Origin: Triops longicaudatus | Taxonomy: Eukaryota > Arthropoda > Branchiopoda > Notostraca > Triopsidae | Length of the DNA stretch: 64,000 bases | Direction of reading: 5' to 3' | Assembly: GCA_022885665.1 (NCBI GenBank) | Contig: JAGQDJ010000191.1 | Location: 35,654 to 99,653, forward strand | Notes under the pieces: model-generated | What the model was told of the DNA's origin: nothing | Databases searched by the model: none | The model's input: the letters and a program-made list of their open reading frames with translations, nothing else | Part shown: in pieces, positions 26,101 through 36,781 of the stretch | Layout: every line of letters starts with the position of its first letter | Position numbering within the stretch: position 1 is the first letter of the stretch | Position numbers and translations under genes: made by a program

Positions 26101-27896
26101 CTTAAAAAAAAAAAAAAAAAAAAATTGCCATTGGTCACCTTCAGCTGGTGAAGGATTTTAACACTGTCTTCTCAAGGGCGACAACTTGACACCCCTAACG
26201 GTTTTAATGAGCGACCAATACGCCAGTTGTCGACCTCCTCTCCCCTTTACACACCCCCAAGTTCACATTAGTATGCCATGCGTTTAAAAAAAGCTCTCCC
26301 GCATCGCTTAAATGGGTTGGAGCAACGCAGCACGCGGTTGTCTTTCGATAAGCGTTGCTGTAAAAGGCAAGCACAAGGCATGAAACAGGTTCCTTTGGGC
26401 TTCTGAATAGTTACGGGATCGCGACCACGTCGACCCAAGGTATACGCAAAGCAGTTATGTCTCTTTACGCAGGATAACCACCGTGCGTTGCGATTCCACA
26501 GGTTTTTACAGCTTTCAAAACAACTGCGACCTTTGACAAATTGCGCGAAAAGCCCTTGAGATGACCATGTGGATAACGGTACACTATTGCAAAGACCTTG
26601 TTGGACAAAACAACGTGTTAACTGTGTTTTCACTGTTGGAAACTCGCTCAGTACCGAGTGTGACTAATGGCTTCCAATCTGATTGGAATATCAAAGTGTT
26701 CCCTAACTCCGGTTAAGACGCGCGTAACGTTCGAATAATGACGATATGATGTAATTCTAACGCCAATATTCGTTATTGTAACGAACAAGGTAATCTGCGA
26801 TAACTGTTAAGATGCCAGTGGGAACGCAGCCGAAGACGGTGGTTGACAACCTTAGTAGCACACGTCTCCAAAGCGTCTTATGAAAGTCTACCAACATCTA
26901 GATCTTTATTATATAACTGATAATTTGGAAGTCGAATAGTTGCGAATAATTGGCAAAATCAGATTCAGTGTTTGAGGAATACGCTGGAAAATCGCAATAC
27001 GGAACAGTAGTTATGTCACTTATCCTTGCAACTCCGTTCTCTGATCGCTTTTCTCATGTACTTAGATTTTACTCGTGAAATAAGGCTCAAATTCCAGCGA
27101 AGAAGGCAAAAAAAAATCGGCCGTGAAAGGAAAGTTCATATAATAAAATATTTCCCAAATCGTTTTTCCACGAGGCATAAGCAGCGACTGAAGGAAATTG
27201 CCTTGTGCTAACGACACGGCAGTTGCGTGAACGTTGTTCCATGCCTTCGTTCGAACTCCTTAAACGTGGAAACTTTCGAACCTTTTACAGCGAATCTTGC
27301 TACAGAAATTGTCCCTGCTGACTCGTGACGTGCTTGAATTAAAAGTGCGCGTGTAAACTCGCTAAGCTAGCCCCTGGTTAATTCATTGTTGCCTAGTGAA
27401 TATAGTGAGTCAGTGATTAGTGGGACAGTTAGCTCGTATTATTCAATATAAGAAGAAATACTGTACGTGGATGAGGCAGAGCTTTGGGAGCAGGAGCGGG
27501 AGTAGGTTTTTCAGGTGCTGTCGGAGCAGGTTTCGTTCGATTTTGCGCTGGAGGTCGGCTGGAAGGCTGTTTCGCGTTTCCGAGCGGTTTCTTTTGCCCA
27601 ACAATGACAGAAGCAGCACTGCTATTGACAGTCCACGGATTGACTTTGGGTAATGGTGCAGCGACAAATTTCGGTTTTTCGGGCTCGTTATTCTCTTCGG
27701 TTTCGTTGCCAATCTGTTCTTCGATAACAGGTGCTTGTGCAACTTGAGCGTTCATGTTCATGGAATTTTCCATGTTGGACGAATTCTGAATTTTGTCACT
27801 AACTGCAAGGGTTTTATTGTTATTTTGACTGGTGGCTACTTCAGAAACAGGCATGGTTGCAGGAGAAAGGAGAGGTAACGTCTCTCCAGACGCCAT
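20116..27896 (-). CDS. Larp1: La-related protein 1 (LARP1)
   Basis: RNA-binding protein that controls translation and stability of 5'TOP mRNAs downstream of mTORC1. Eleven coding exons in transcript order: 27896-27467, 25904-25828, 25768-25709, 25442-25067, 24053-23720, 23508-23066, 22666-22221, 21870-21485, 21236-21070, 21013-20759 and 20519-20116. All phases agree, giving 1125 residues, close to vertebrate LARP1. Exon 3 has the conserved SDFSDVNDWPTLGE. The La motif (about residues 415-500) includes EYYFSEENLQRDFFLRRKMD and ends near EPEKWPI. Exons 8-9 carry HVGWIMDVREHRPRT and LLKENGFTQQVY. Exons 9-11 encode the cap-binding DM15 repeats (about residues 905-1035), including FRFWSFFLRENF and YGLEKFWAF. 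ATG 27896 has a good context (AACATGG). A Gln-run and Pro-rich linkers are present. It is head-to-head with RPL9. Confidence 0.95.
24309..24552. repeat. Degenerate minisatellite in LARP1 intron 4
   Basis: AGTATACTT occurs exactly at 24329, 24400, 24423 and 24493, with a variant near 24530. Related segments such as TTTCAAGACGACTG and GAAGT(A/G)AACTTC surround the copies. The unit is roughly 70-90 bp with internal duplication. Confidence 0.65.
25491..25524. repeat. Perfect inverted repeat in LARP1 intron 3
   Basis: Two 15-nt arms, AACTACCTAAATTAC (25491-25505) and its exact complement (25510-25524), are separated by GTAT. They could form a hairpin or cruciform. Confidence 0.85.
25905..27466 (-). 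other. LARP1 intron 1
   Basis: A 1.56-kb intron with donor CAC|GTACAG and acceptor TTTTCAG. It contains a 21-base A run at 26104-26124. A 121-codon ORF at 26268-26633 (-) has no recognisable domain. An alternative first exon or internal promoter here cannot be excluded. Confidence 0.6.
26104..26124. repeat. Poly(A) run
   Basis: Twenty-one consecutive A residues in LARP1 intron 1. No retroposed sequence is recognisable upstream of the run. Confidence 0.9.
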
Positions 27897-28624
27897 GTTC
27901 TGATACACGTTCGCCAAAGCACACTATTCCAAGTTCTTTTTTAAGCACGTAAAGTTTCCACAGGGAAGGTAACAAAGTCACGCAATTGTTACAGGGAGTA
28001 AAGGATCTGAAAAAGTTAATTAGACTCTGGTTCTAACACTGAAACATGTTCAACCACGAGAGAAATGAGGGGAAAGCTGCTCCACACGACACACGTGCGT
28101 TACAGCGTCCGCCATCACAGGCTTATTCCTTTGCTCACAGCCACGTTTTTCGGAAATGGGGACGTCAAACCCCGTTCCCGGCCTTCACGGGTTCTCTGGA
28201 ATATATCCAGCGCCACCTCGTTGCCAAGTCAAACTAAGGTCACCTCATGGGTGAGACCCGACAAGGGGATTTTGGAAAATAAGACTTAACGATAGTTGGC
28301 TTAAATAATTCGCTATTTATTTTAAATTAATCTTAAATAAAATGACCTACTAGCTTGTATAAGTAATTTCAGAAAAATTTGTGAATTTTTTCCTTTGTGG
28401 AACTGAAATTGAGGAAATTGGAGACCTTGATTAGTTCGCGTTTCAGCAAATAAAGAAATGACATTGTTTGAAAAACGAATAAATCAAAAATAAGTTATAA
28501 TAATACAGTAAATAGACAAAAATTCAAATAATATTATTATATCGCTGTTTTCACTGCCTAAGAATTTAAAATAATGATTCTAAATTTAAAGTGAGAAAGA
28601 AAACAGCACATTGGCAACGTTGCG
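27897..28624. promoter_or_regulatory. Bidirectional promoter interval LARP1 / RPL9
   Basis: About 0.7 kb separates the LARP1 start codon (-) from the RPL9 pyrimidine tract (+). It must contain the LARP1 5' UTR and at least the proximal promoters of both genes. No TATA box is evident at a sensible distance from the RPL9 tract. The small ORFs at 28046-28289 overlap in different frames and look spurious. Confidence 0.6.
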
Positions 28625-28651
28625 CCTTCTTTTCGGCCATAACATTCAGAG
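28625..28651 (+). promoter_or_regulatory. RPL9 5' non-coding exon with TOP-like tract
   Basis: CCTTCTTTTC (28625-28634) is an oligopyrimidine tract of the kind found at the transcription start of ribosomal protein genes. About 20 nt later comes the strong donor CAGAG|GTGAGT. The matching acceptor TTCGCAG ends at 28897, 8 nt before the RPL9 ATG. A short 5' leader with an intron just before or after the start codon is typical of metazoan ribosomal protein genes. Confidence 0.7.
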
Positions 28652-28905
28652 GTGAGTGAGTCGCTACTAAAAACTGAAAATTATCGTCTGTTATCGGGCT
28701 CATCGCTTTGTAAATCAAGTTAATATATTTTCAAGAGTTTTATCTGGATTATTTAATATCGTGATTTGTCACAATTTGTGAATATTTGGTGGGTTTTAAG
28801 TGGTGATTTGAAAGCGTGAGCCCCAGGTGACAGTATAACCCGGTTGTCATCACAACATGCTATTCTTGTGTCCTAATTGTTGAATTGTTTTTCGCAGGCC
28901 TTACC

Positions 28906-29613
28906 ATGAAGCAGATTTTGGTTAGCCAAACCGTCAAGGTCCCCGAAGGGGTTACCGTTAAAGTTAAGGCCCGTGTTGTCACGGTTAAGGGAGCCCGTGG
29001 AACCCTGAAGAGATCTTTCAAGCATCTCTTCTTGGACATGCAAGTAATACAGCATCTCAAATAGTCCATAAGCCCTATGTTGAACCTTATATGGTTCCTA
29101 GATGATCAAACCTGATGAATTGCAAGTCAGCAAGTGGTTCGGCGCCCGTAAAGAGATTGCTGCCGTTCGTACCGTTTGCTCCCATGTCCAGAACATGATC
29201 AAGGGAGTCACCAAGGGTTTCGAATACAAGATGCGTTCCGTATACGCTCACTTTCCCATCAACTGCGTCACCTCTGAGGCCAATACCGCCATCGAAATCC
29301 GTAACTTCTTGGGTGAGAAGTTTATCCGCAAAGTAAAGATGATGCCCGGCGTCACTGTTGTCAACTCCACCGCCCAAAAGGACGAGTTGATCTTGCAAGG
29401 AAACGATTTGGAAGCTGTGTCCCAATCCGGTAATTTACTAAAAATTCTGTGTATTATTTTTATACATTTATTTTTATTTGTATTAATTAATTATTTTGTT
29501 GTTCCTCAGCCGCTTTCATCCAACAGTGCGTTAAGGTGAAGAACAAGGATATCCGTAAATTCTTGGACGGTATCTACGTCTCCGAAAAAGGCAACGTGGT
29601 GAAAGAAGAGTAA
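28906..29613 (+). CDS. RpL9: 60S ribosomal protein L9 (uL6)
   Basis: Large-subunit protein near the sarcin-ricin loop and the P-stalk base. Three coding exons, 28906-29043, 29102-29429 and 29510-29613, give 189 residues, the usual family length. Recognisable blocks include KGARGTLKRSFKHLFLDM, VRTVCSHVQNMIKGVT, YKMRSVYAHFPIN, IRNFLGEKFIR, QKDELILQGND and KDIRKFLDGIYVSEKG. The junction phases are 0 and 1 and both agree with the protein. The first coding intron is only 58 nt (29044-29101) with donor CAA|GTAATA. A further intron interrupts the 5' leader. The gene is convergent with TSG101, with 234 nt between the stop codons, so the 3' UTRs may overlap. Confidence 0.97.
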
Positions 29614-29724
29614 ATGGGTGTATACAGCGTTTCTAATACACATGTCGCCCTCAAAAACACCGTTTTATTGACTAAATATGTGCGGGTAGGGAAAGATAAA
29701 CGAAACCAAAATAATTTTCTTATC

Positions 29725-29730
29725 TTTATT
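29725..29730 (-). terminator. Polyadenylation signal of TSG101
   Basis: AATAAA on the minus strand, about 118 nt beyond the TSG101 stop codon. Cleavage here would leave the TSG101 3' end very close to the RPL9 3' UTR. Confidence 0.5.
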
Positions 29731-29847
29731 TAAAGTCAAAAGAAAGCCGATTCTTTTGCATTCGTAGAGAGACAGGGAAACAAGACCGGAAAAGAAATCT
29801 ATACAAGATAAAGGAATTTTGCATTGCAAGTTTTTTTAACAAAATTT

Positions 29848-32075
29848 TTAAGCTAAGCCCGCTTGTTGCCTGCATTTCTCCATCAAAGCTCGCAACATGA
29901 ACTGTTTGCGTGATAAACTGCGAACGTGCTTGAGAAATACGTCTAGATCTATGACTCCTCTTCGTAAGCCTTCGCCCAAGTAGTAAATGGCATCTTCGGT
30001 AGCGGCTTCTTCCGCATACGCATTGAGTAATCTATTAAATTCGAAAATATAACAATTAAAACCAAATCAAACTAGTGAACAGAATTGACTTTCAAAGACA
30101 ATATGATTAAGTATTTATTACTGTTTATAAAGCGGAGCCGTGGTGACAACAGCTTCGTCGACGTCAAACGAATCGTCTGTTTTGAATTTGGACAAAACTT
30201 CTTCAAATTCGCGCTCTTTCTCTTTCAATACCTTAAGGTTTTTATCTAGTTCGGCCTAGTAGAACAAACAACCTTACTGAAAAACATTGCGAAGGAACAA
30301 AAGTGAAAAACCTGTTCAGATTCCAATCTTCGCTGGATATCTTCAAGCTTGGATTTGCCTAGAGTTAATTCCGTGGCAGTGCGACGCAAAGTCTCCATTT
30401 CCGCTTGGGCCTGGCCGTACATCTCCCCCAGACGACGACGAACTTTGTCTTCCACTGCGGACAACAAAGAGGCACGAATGTGTTCCTCTCCTATGGTTCC
30501 TGTAGCTGAGATACCACTCATCTAAATTACATTTTAAATACAGAAATTAAGCTCAAAAAGTAAAGTAGCTCTTAAACGCGAGGAAATATGCCAAATTTAC
30601 ACACGAGTAAATAAAATACAAAGGTAAGGAAAAAATACAAATCGCATAAGCTATTTAATATATTTCTTACGCGTTTCTAGACAGCTTAATTTTTCGCAAA
30701 AATTAACGAATTTTTTAGAATTTCTTTACCTGAGTACCGGATACCGGTGAAGGCGTGTACGGAGGGTAAGCTCCTCCTGCAGCTGTGGGGGGATAGGGAG
30801 CTGAGTGGTTATTCTCCGGAGGATACAAAGGATAGTTAGGGGTGGGACCTGGGGCCATAGGATATGGCGTAGCGTTGGATGCGGGGTACGGAGGAAAGTT
30901 ACCGGTCGGGTAAGGCGCTCCAAACGCAGGATAAGGCGGATACGGATTCACTCCAGTACTCGGATTTGCACCGTTCGGCAATGGCATGGCTGAAAGAGAA
31001 ACATAAAGTCTTTAAATACTTGAATTTAATATAGCAATTAAATTTACTAGGTTGAGTGGGATATGGCGTGGCACTCTCGGTTTTACTAACGGAATAAACT
31101 GGAGGCTGTTCCCCAAAAACTACTGCCATGACCTGGACGAGGCCAATAAGGTTCGATTCTCTCTGTGAACGCAAAGATGACTTTTCAACCTTCCTTACGC
31201 CAATGCTACCAATCTTATCGAAACTTAAAAGGAAAGGAGGCCTTGTTTTGTTGAAAAATTAATGGAAACTGCTGATCTGAGCAATGTGGGATAACAGAAC
31301 GCAGTAAGTCGAAAAACGCAATTTACATTAATTTAATGAAGGCTAATAATCTTAATATTGACAGAACAGTACAAAAAGCATTCAATTACAGCTTTACAAG
31401 TACAATTAATGACAAACAGATGGATATTATGCAAGACCTCCGACTTTTCGATTGGGGAGAATGGCATTGTGTTAATTTACGACTTAATGCAGTTAAGTCT
31501 GTCAGATTAAAAAGGTTTTCTAAGTATAATATACCGGCTTCCATGAGTGCAAGTATGGCAAATAGACCCGGCCATTGTGGTCGACATGTCTGGAAACCTT
31601 AATTTGCATATCCTGAGTAGGCTTAACGAAGACCATAGGAGCGTTATTGGGGTGTGTTTCTAATAGCCAGAGACAAACAGGGATATTGTAGACGACACCT
31701 ATTTGAAAAGTATTTATTAACTACATTTTTTCACGTTTCCGGTATTTTTGAGTTAGTATTAATTTCTATTGTTTTTAATACGTGCCTTTGTAATTGACGG
31801 GAATTGTACCATCCAAGCAAACGAACTGTTTCTGTGATCCATCATTGAAAACTGGATAAAAACGTAATTCGTTAATAACGTATACTTTGCGTGATAGAAA
31901 AAATTACCGAACGTGTCAATTTTAGGAGTCAAATTCCTATAATGTTGCAAAACATTTGTGACATCTCGTTTGGTTTGGTCTGGATTCTTGTAATTCTAAC
32001 AGCAAAACAATGATTTAAGTCTTTTAAATTAAATTCAAGTACCTTTGCAATGTGCTGCTGAATAAAAGCGTTCAT
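29848..32075 (-). CDS. TSG101: TSG101, ESCRT-I subunit
   Basis: Core ESCRT-I subunit that binds ubiquitin and P(S/T)AP motifs to sort receptors into multivesicular bodies. Nine exons in transcript order: 32075-32043, 31995-31908, 31851-31786, 31698-31535, 31162-31048, 30989-30730, 30521-30312, 30255-30122 and 30031-29848, giving 417 residues. The UEV domain fills about residues 1-155 (YRNLTPKIDTF, FNDGSQKQF, YNIPVCLWLLETHP, HVDHNGRVYLPYLHSW, LIGLVQVMAVVFGE). A Pro/Tyr-rich linker of PYP repeats follows, then EEHIRASLLSAVEDK and a coiled coil (exons 7-8). The C-terminal steadiness box is TAPLYKQLLNAYAEE to LRRGVIDLDVFLKHVR and SRKQF. Intron 3 must use a GC donor, AAAG|GCACGT, to keep the frame. 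Divergent from USP6NL. Confidence 0.95.
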
Positions 32076-32741
32076 TGTTACGGCCGTCAATTTATTTTAT
32101 TCAGCAAATTTCACTAGAGCTTGACGAAAACAAGGCCAGTTCCCATGACTCACAACATTACAATTGAATTGCGAATGGTAACTTTCTAGCAAAACATTCC
32201 TGATTCATACCATTTATTTTTAAATCAAATTATATTTCTTAAGTAATTCTATTTAAACTATAATAACTAAAAATTCAAAATACCTATATAACTTTTGCAG
32301 AAAAGTGCATTAATTAATCAGATTAAGCTGGAAAATAGCGATTCGCCGCCCAAACTCAATATCGAACCAACAGTCAAAATGCCTTGGTATCGATACTAAA
32401 CCCAAATTGTTGATATTCGTTAGCTGGTCAACATTTTTCGCGTTAATTAGGCTAATTACATGTGACCTGCATTGTTTACCGATCGCAAACTATTGGGAAA
32501 CGTTCAAACATGCGCTTAAGAAAGTATTACGACTAAATGCGTTTCATTTGGAAGTGTAACTTTCGTAGAAAACATTTAAATCTGTAAGTAAGCCTAATCA
32601 GTTTATGTTTACATCTCCCTGGGAAAAGCTAATTTCCTTCTGTTTTCTAGGTACTTGACTCTAGGAAGACTAGAGTAAACCATGCCTAATGACTAAAAAA
32701 CAGTAAAAATCTCATTCCTGCCCAAGAAAAGCATACCGAAC
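32076..32741. promoter_or_regulatory. Bidirectional promoter interval TSG101 / USP6NL
   Basis: The two start codons are 666 nt apart on opposite strands with no other gene between, so both promoters and 5' UTRs lie here. No TATA box stands out and the interval is AT-rich. Confidence 0.6.
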
Positions 32742-35700
32742 ATGAGTGCCATAGAAGACGAGGAGGCGTTGTTGCGAGCCGTGGAAGAACGGGCCGCAAT
32801 CGTCGCGAAATATGATAAAGGACGCGAAAAAGGGGCTGTTATTGACAGCTGGGAAGACCCTGCCCTTGAAATCTACCATGTCATGGACCGATATGGTTTC
32901 ATTCAGTAAGTCCCCCTTTTTTAAGCCGTCTTTGTAGGACGATACGAAGCTCTTTTATTGCATGTATCGCAATAGAACGCTTATTTTACGTCAGAGAGAA
33001 GATTATAACACTCATTTCTGCTTTTAAAGTGATCAACGACTACCCAACAAGGACTTAAACGAGCTGAGAGCGAAAGAAGTCGAAGCCGAACGTGCCAAGA
33101 AATGGTTAAAGATGCTCAGCGATTGGAATAACTATTACCACGCTCGTGGTCACGGTGACAAGCTAAAACGCCGGCTTTATAAAGGGATACCGGAGAAACT
33201 TCGCGGAATTGTGTGGCAAAGACTGCTCGATATCCAAAGAACGCGAGATGAGCAACAAGGAAAATATGATGTACGATATACCAAATAATCCCATCATTGT
33301 TAGATAAAACTTTTATGTTTTTCTTATCTCTTGATTGTTTTGTTATTAATTCGCACTTTTAAATTATTTTCATGACTTATTTTCTACTTGTAATATAGTT
33401 TAATATAGGTACTAGAACTAATAGTGCTTCATTTTATATTTAATTGTAATGCAAATGTTTTATTATTTTTTCATTTATTTGTTTATTTATATACTTATTT
33501 ATTTTTTGTAGGACATGAAAGATTTGGGACGAAAATACTCGCCCGACATACGACAGATCGATCTGGACGTGAATCGCACGTACCGTAATCATTCAATGTT
33601 CCGAGAACGCTATGGGATCAAGCAACAGGAACTTTTCCACGTCTTGGCTGCCTATTCCGTGTACAATAGTGAAGTGGGTTACTGCCAAGGCATGTCACAA
33701 ATAGCAGCCTTGCTGCTCATGTACATGAATGAAGAAGACGCTTTTTGGGCTCTAAGCAACCTCATGGTCGACAAACGCTTCAGACTTCATGGTATAACTT
33801 CCAACAACTTCCCTGTGAAACTGATACTTGCCTAATCGTTTGGAAACGTCAGCGTCCTAATTATACGTTTGTTTCGCAGGCTTTTTCATTCCTGGGTTTC
33901 CCAAACTTCTAAGGTTCCAACAACATCACGAGAAAATTTTAACCAAGCTCCTCCCCAAACTGAAGAAACATTTGGATAAAAATGGAATTGATGCCGGGAT
34001 CTATACTTTGAAATGGTTTTTCCAGTGCTTTTTAGATAGGGTAATGTAACGTTAACTTAAAAAACACAATCTCGTGCCCAAAGCCTAAGTTGTCTGCTCA
34101 ACTGCGGTACAACAACTGCCTGTATTCATTAATTAACTTTTATTTTCATCCATATGTTTATTTTTATCCTTTTTAATTTGTTTATGTGGTGTTTTCGTTT
34201 TTTTTTTTTTCATAATCGTGGTATTTAGAATTTTATTTTATTTTTACAGGTGCCTTTTAGCTTAACATTGAGACTTTGGGATATTTACTTGTACGAAGGA
34301 GAAAAACTTCTCTTAGCCATGGGCTACAACATACTCAAAATGCACCGACGGGCACTGAGTCACATGGGCATGGAAGAAATGCTAGAATTCATTCAAATCC
34401 GCGTTGAAAAGGATTTTGGTTATCCAGACGACGCAGTCGTTGAGAGCTTAGAGAAATGCATGGAAGAATTGAAGAAAAATAAGCTTGAGTATCCAGCTCC
34501 AGCCCCGCACACGGAGTTACCTCAAAAGCCATTTGGTTTGTTCACGCCTCCGCCGTTAGAAGCTTTACTAGGCCGACGGAAAGAAGAATTCACTGAAGAA
34601 GAATTGGCCATTAACGCTGCTATCTTGCGTCGAATCGAAGAAGCCAAACAGCGGAGACAAGGATCTCATTTATCCATAGATAATGGTAAATAGTGAATGT
34701 AGGCCCTTAACTTCAATTGTAATATAAGTTTGAACTTTTTAAAAAACTTTTTTTAACTTTTTTTAAAAAAAAACTTTTTTATGATTTCTTTTGAATTCTT
34801 TTATTCTTGTATATTTTGTATTTTAGATTTTCTAAACAGTTATTTGCAATTCAGTGCGCTGATTTTGTATTTTGTAATAATTTAGAATTTATATAATTTT
34901 AATTTTTCATTATTTATTTTAATTTTTATTGCTTTTTTTTGTTACTTTGTATTTTCTTCGTTATTAATGCAATTAAATTATTGCAAATCTTTACTTGAAC
35001 AAATTTTCATTTTTTGTTAATCTAGAACCGAGTGTCGATGACGTGAGTTCAGCACCGGGTCGACGGAGTTCCAGATCATCACTAGATGGCACCTCGGCCA
35101 CTTCTGCCGCCGATCTTTCGGCTTTTTCCGTGTATTCCTCTCAAGCGGAGCACCTAAGTCCTAGGAGCGAAGCGGACGTTGAGGGCGATTTATCAGACAG
35201 TCACCCAGGAAGCGTGTTATCACTTGATAAAGATGGTGTATCGCCCTCTCGCACCCTAGGCTACAACCAGCGCTCTTTAACACACGCCACGCCCACCAAC
35301 TCACCGAAACATGTCCAGAAATGGGAGAAGAAACGCTCCGAGATGGTAGAAAAGGTGGCAACGCATCATTTGTCCTACTGTGATAACGTTGACACCCCGT
35401 TGGCGGATGCAGCCCCGCCCTTCCCGACCACACCTACCTCCCCAGGCTTAGCCACACCCACGCCGCCGGTTTTCACTAATATAATACCACCGTTGGTGGT
35501 GGAAAAAACAACCCACTTCCGGTCGGAGGTAAAAACGACGAAACGTACCGAAACGAGGTACTCGTACCATCAAGGAGGAAGCCCGAGTCATCAGCAAGAT
35601 AAAGTACGCATCTATGTGCCATATACCGAAAATCCTGCGGTTATCAACGGGGGGAGTCCCAGTCCTTCACCAGTAGCTTCTTCACCACTGCCAGTACCGA

Positions 35701-35837
35701 GAATTAATGGAACGAAAAGTGTTTCACCGCCTCCAACGGATCCGAATCGAGTGGTGATTCGGGTAGATCTAAGGCAGCAGCAGCAAATTGAGAAAAAGAA
35801 GCGAGATTCAGATTCTTCTATGGGGACTCATCTTTGA
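32742..35837 (+). CDS. USP6NL: USP6NL / RN-tre TBC-domain Rab GTPase-activating protein
   Basis: TBC-domain GAP; the vertebrate relative acts on Rab5 and Rab43 and controls receptor endocytosis and Golgi traffic. Six exons, 32742-32905, 33030-33270, 33512-33791, 33880-34040, 34250-34685 and 35026-35837, give 697 residues. The TBC domain spans about residues 95-310. It has KGIPEKLRGIVWQRLL, the arginine-finger motif IDLDVNR (Arg157), the glutamine-finger YCQGM (Gln194), MNEEDAFWAL, FPKLLRFQQHHEKIL and LKWFFQCFLDR. Both catalytic fingers are present, so activity is expected. The tail from about residue 428 is Ser/Pro-rich with several proline clusters (TPTSPGLATPTPPV), possible SH3-binding sites as in RN-tre. 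ATG 32742 starts the aligned MSAIEDEEALLRA segment. Confidence 0.95.
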
Positions 35838-36781
35838 ACTGAAGCTTTTCTAAATTTAAGAAGTGTAGGAAACTGGGATTATTGAATTGCGGATCATTAA
35901 AGAATCTTGAGAGATTAATTGTAAGAATTAAGAAATTGCACAGTCTTTTTTAGTAAGGAAATGTATAGAAATGGAAGTCAGAGTTTGGTGTGGTTGAGGT
36001 AAATTACCACCTCTAAACTGCCTGTTCTTGATTTTTCGGAACTGTTTCGCTCCTCATGACCCTTGTCATTCCAGCAACTGTCACAAATAATTCCGGCATA
36101 CTCCTTTGTTATGAATTTCTTGTTTGTTTTTTCGGAAGGAAACAAAAAATGCCTCGTCTCTTGACCTTTTGGGACACAATACCGAATGTGTTTCCTAGTA
36201 CCTTGTCTTTTTCGTTTTATTCTTACTTTTTTTATTGAGAATCTTTAGGGGGTCTTTAGTATGCAACTTCAGTGGCACAGAAAAACTTAGCTGAGAACAA
36301 ATTAAAGTAAGATTTGTATAATTTAGTGCAGTGTGGAGAATGTGCTAAGTGCCAGGTGTTTGTGCGTAATTTATTTCCGGGTGTGTATAGTGTACATAAT
36401 AATAATCTTGTAAGCTGCGCTCCGAAACCCGTAGAGGTTAGAAGTAATAAAGTAGCTTCGAAATACTTCCTGCGTGCGTAAGCCTATTTTTATTGTAATT
36501 GAGTCCATTAATTCAGTGGTTTCAAGTAACTGGCTTACTTCTCTGAATGCGAGTAACTGAGAAAAATCTTACAAACATTATAACTAATGTGAAAAGAAAA
36601 CATAAAGTTAATAAAATCCTCATGTATGTTTTAAATGATTTAAACTTAAATTGCTTCCTGACAGGGTGTCGTCACCTCTCGAAAACTTTTTGAACTACAA
36701 GATTCAAACGAGATTTTTGCGCGCCTTCTCGAGAAGTTCGTAAGTTAAGTTTGGCTCGTTTTTGAGACAGAAATCTTCTTA
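35838..36781 (+). other. USP6NL 3' UTR and intergenic DNA
   Basis: About 0.6 kb of likely 3' UTR ending near 36470, then about 300 nt of upstream DNA for the next gene. The 60-codon ORF at 36056-36238 is hydrophobic and T-rich and appears to be chance. Confidence 0.5.
36446..36451 (+). terminator. Polyadenylation signal of USP6NL
   Basis: AATAAA about 610 nt after the stop codon, followed by a TG-rich stretch. ATTAAA variants occur earlier in the 3' UTR, so shorter forms are possible. Confidence 0.5.

Noticed and set aside
26268..26633. 121-codon minus-strand ORF inside LARP1 intron 1
   Set aside because: No domain, unusual Cys/Arg-rich composition, and no splice sites that would join it in frame to LARP1.
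27897..27917. LARP1 start at 27917
   Set aside because: That codon is TTG, not ATG. The first in-frame ATG, at 27896, has a better context.
28046..28289. Two overlapping ORFs between LARP1 and RPL9
   Set aside because: Different frames over the same DNA, no domain, and within the shared promoter interval.
31533..31602. Intron at GTTTCCAG within TSG101 exon 4
   Set aside because: Reading straight through gives the conserved HVDHNGRVYLPYLHSW block in frame, so no intron is needed.
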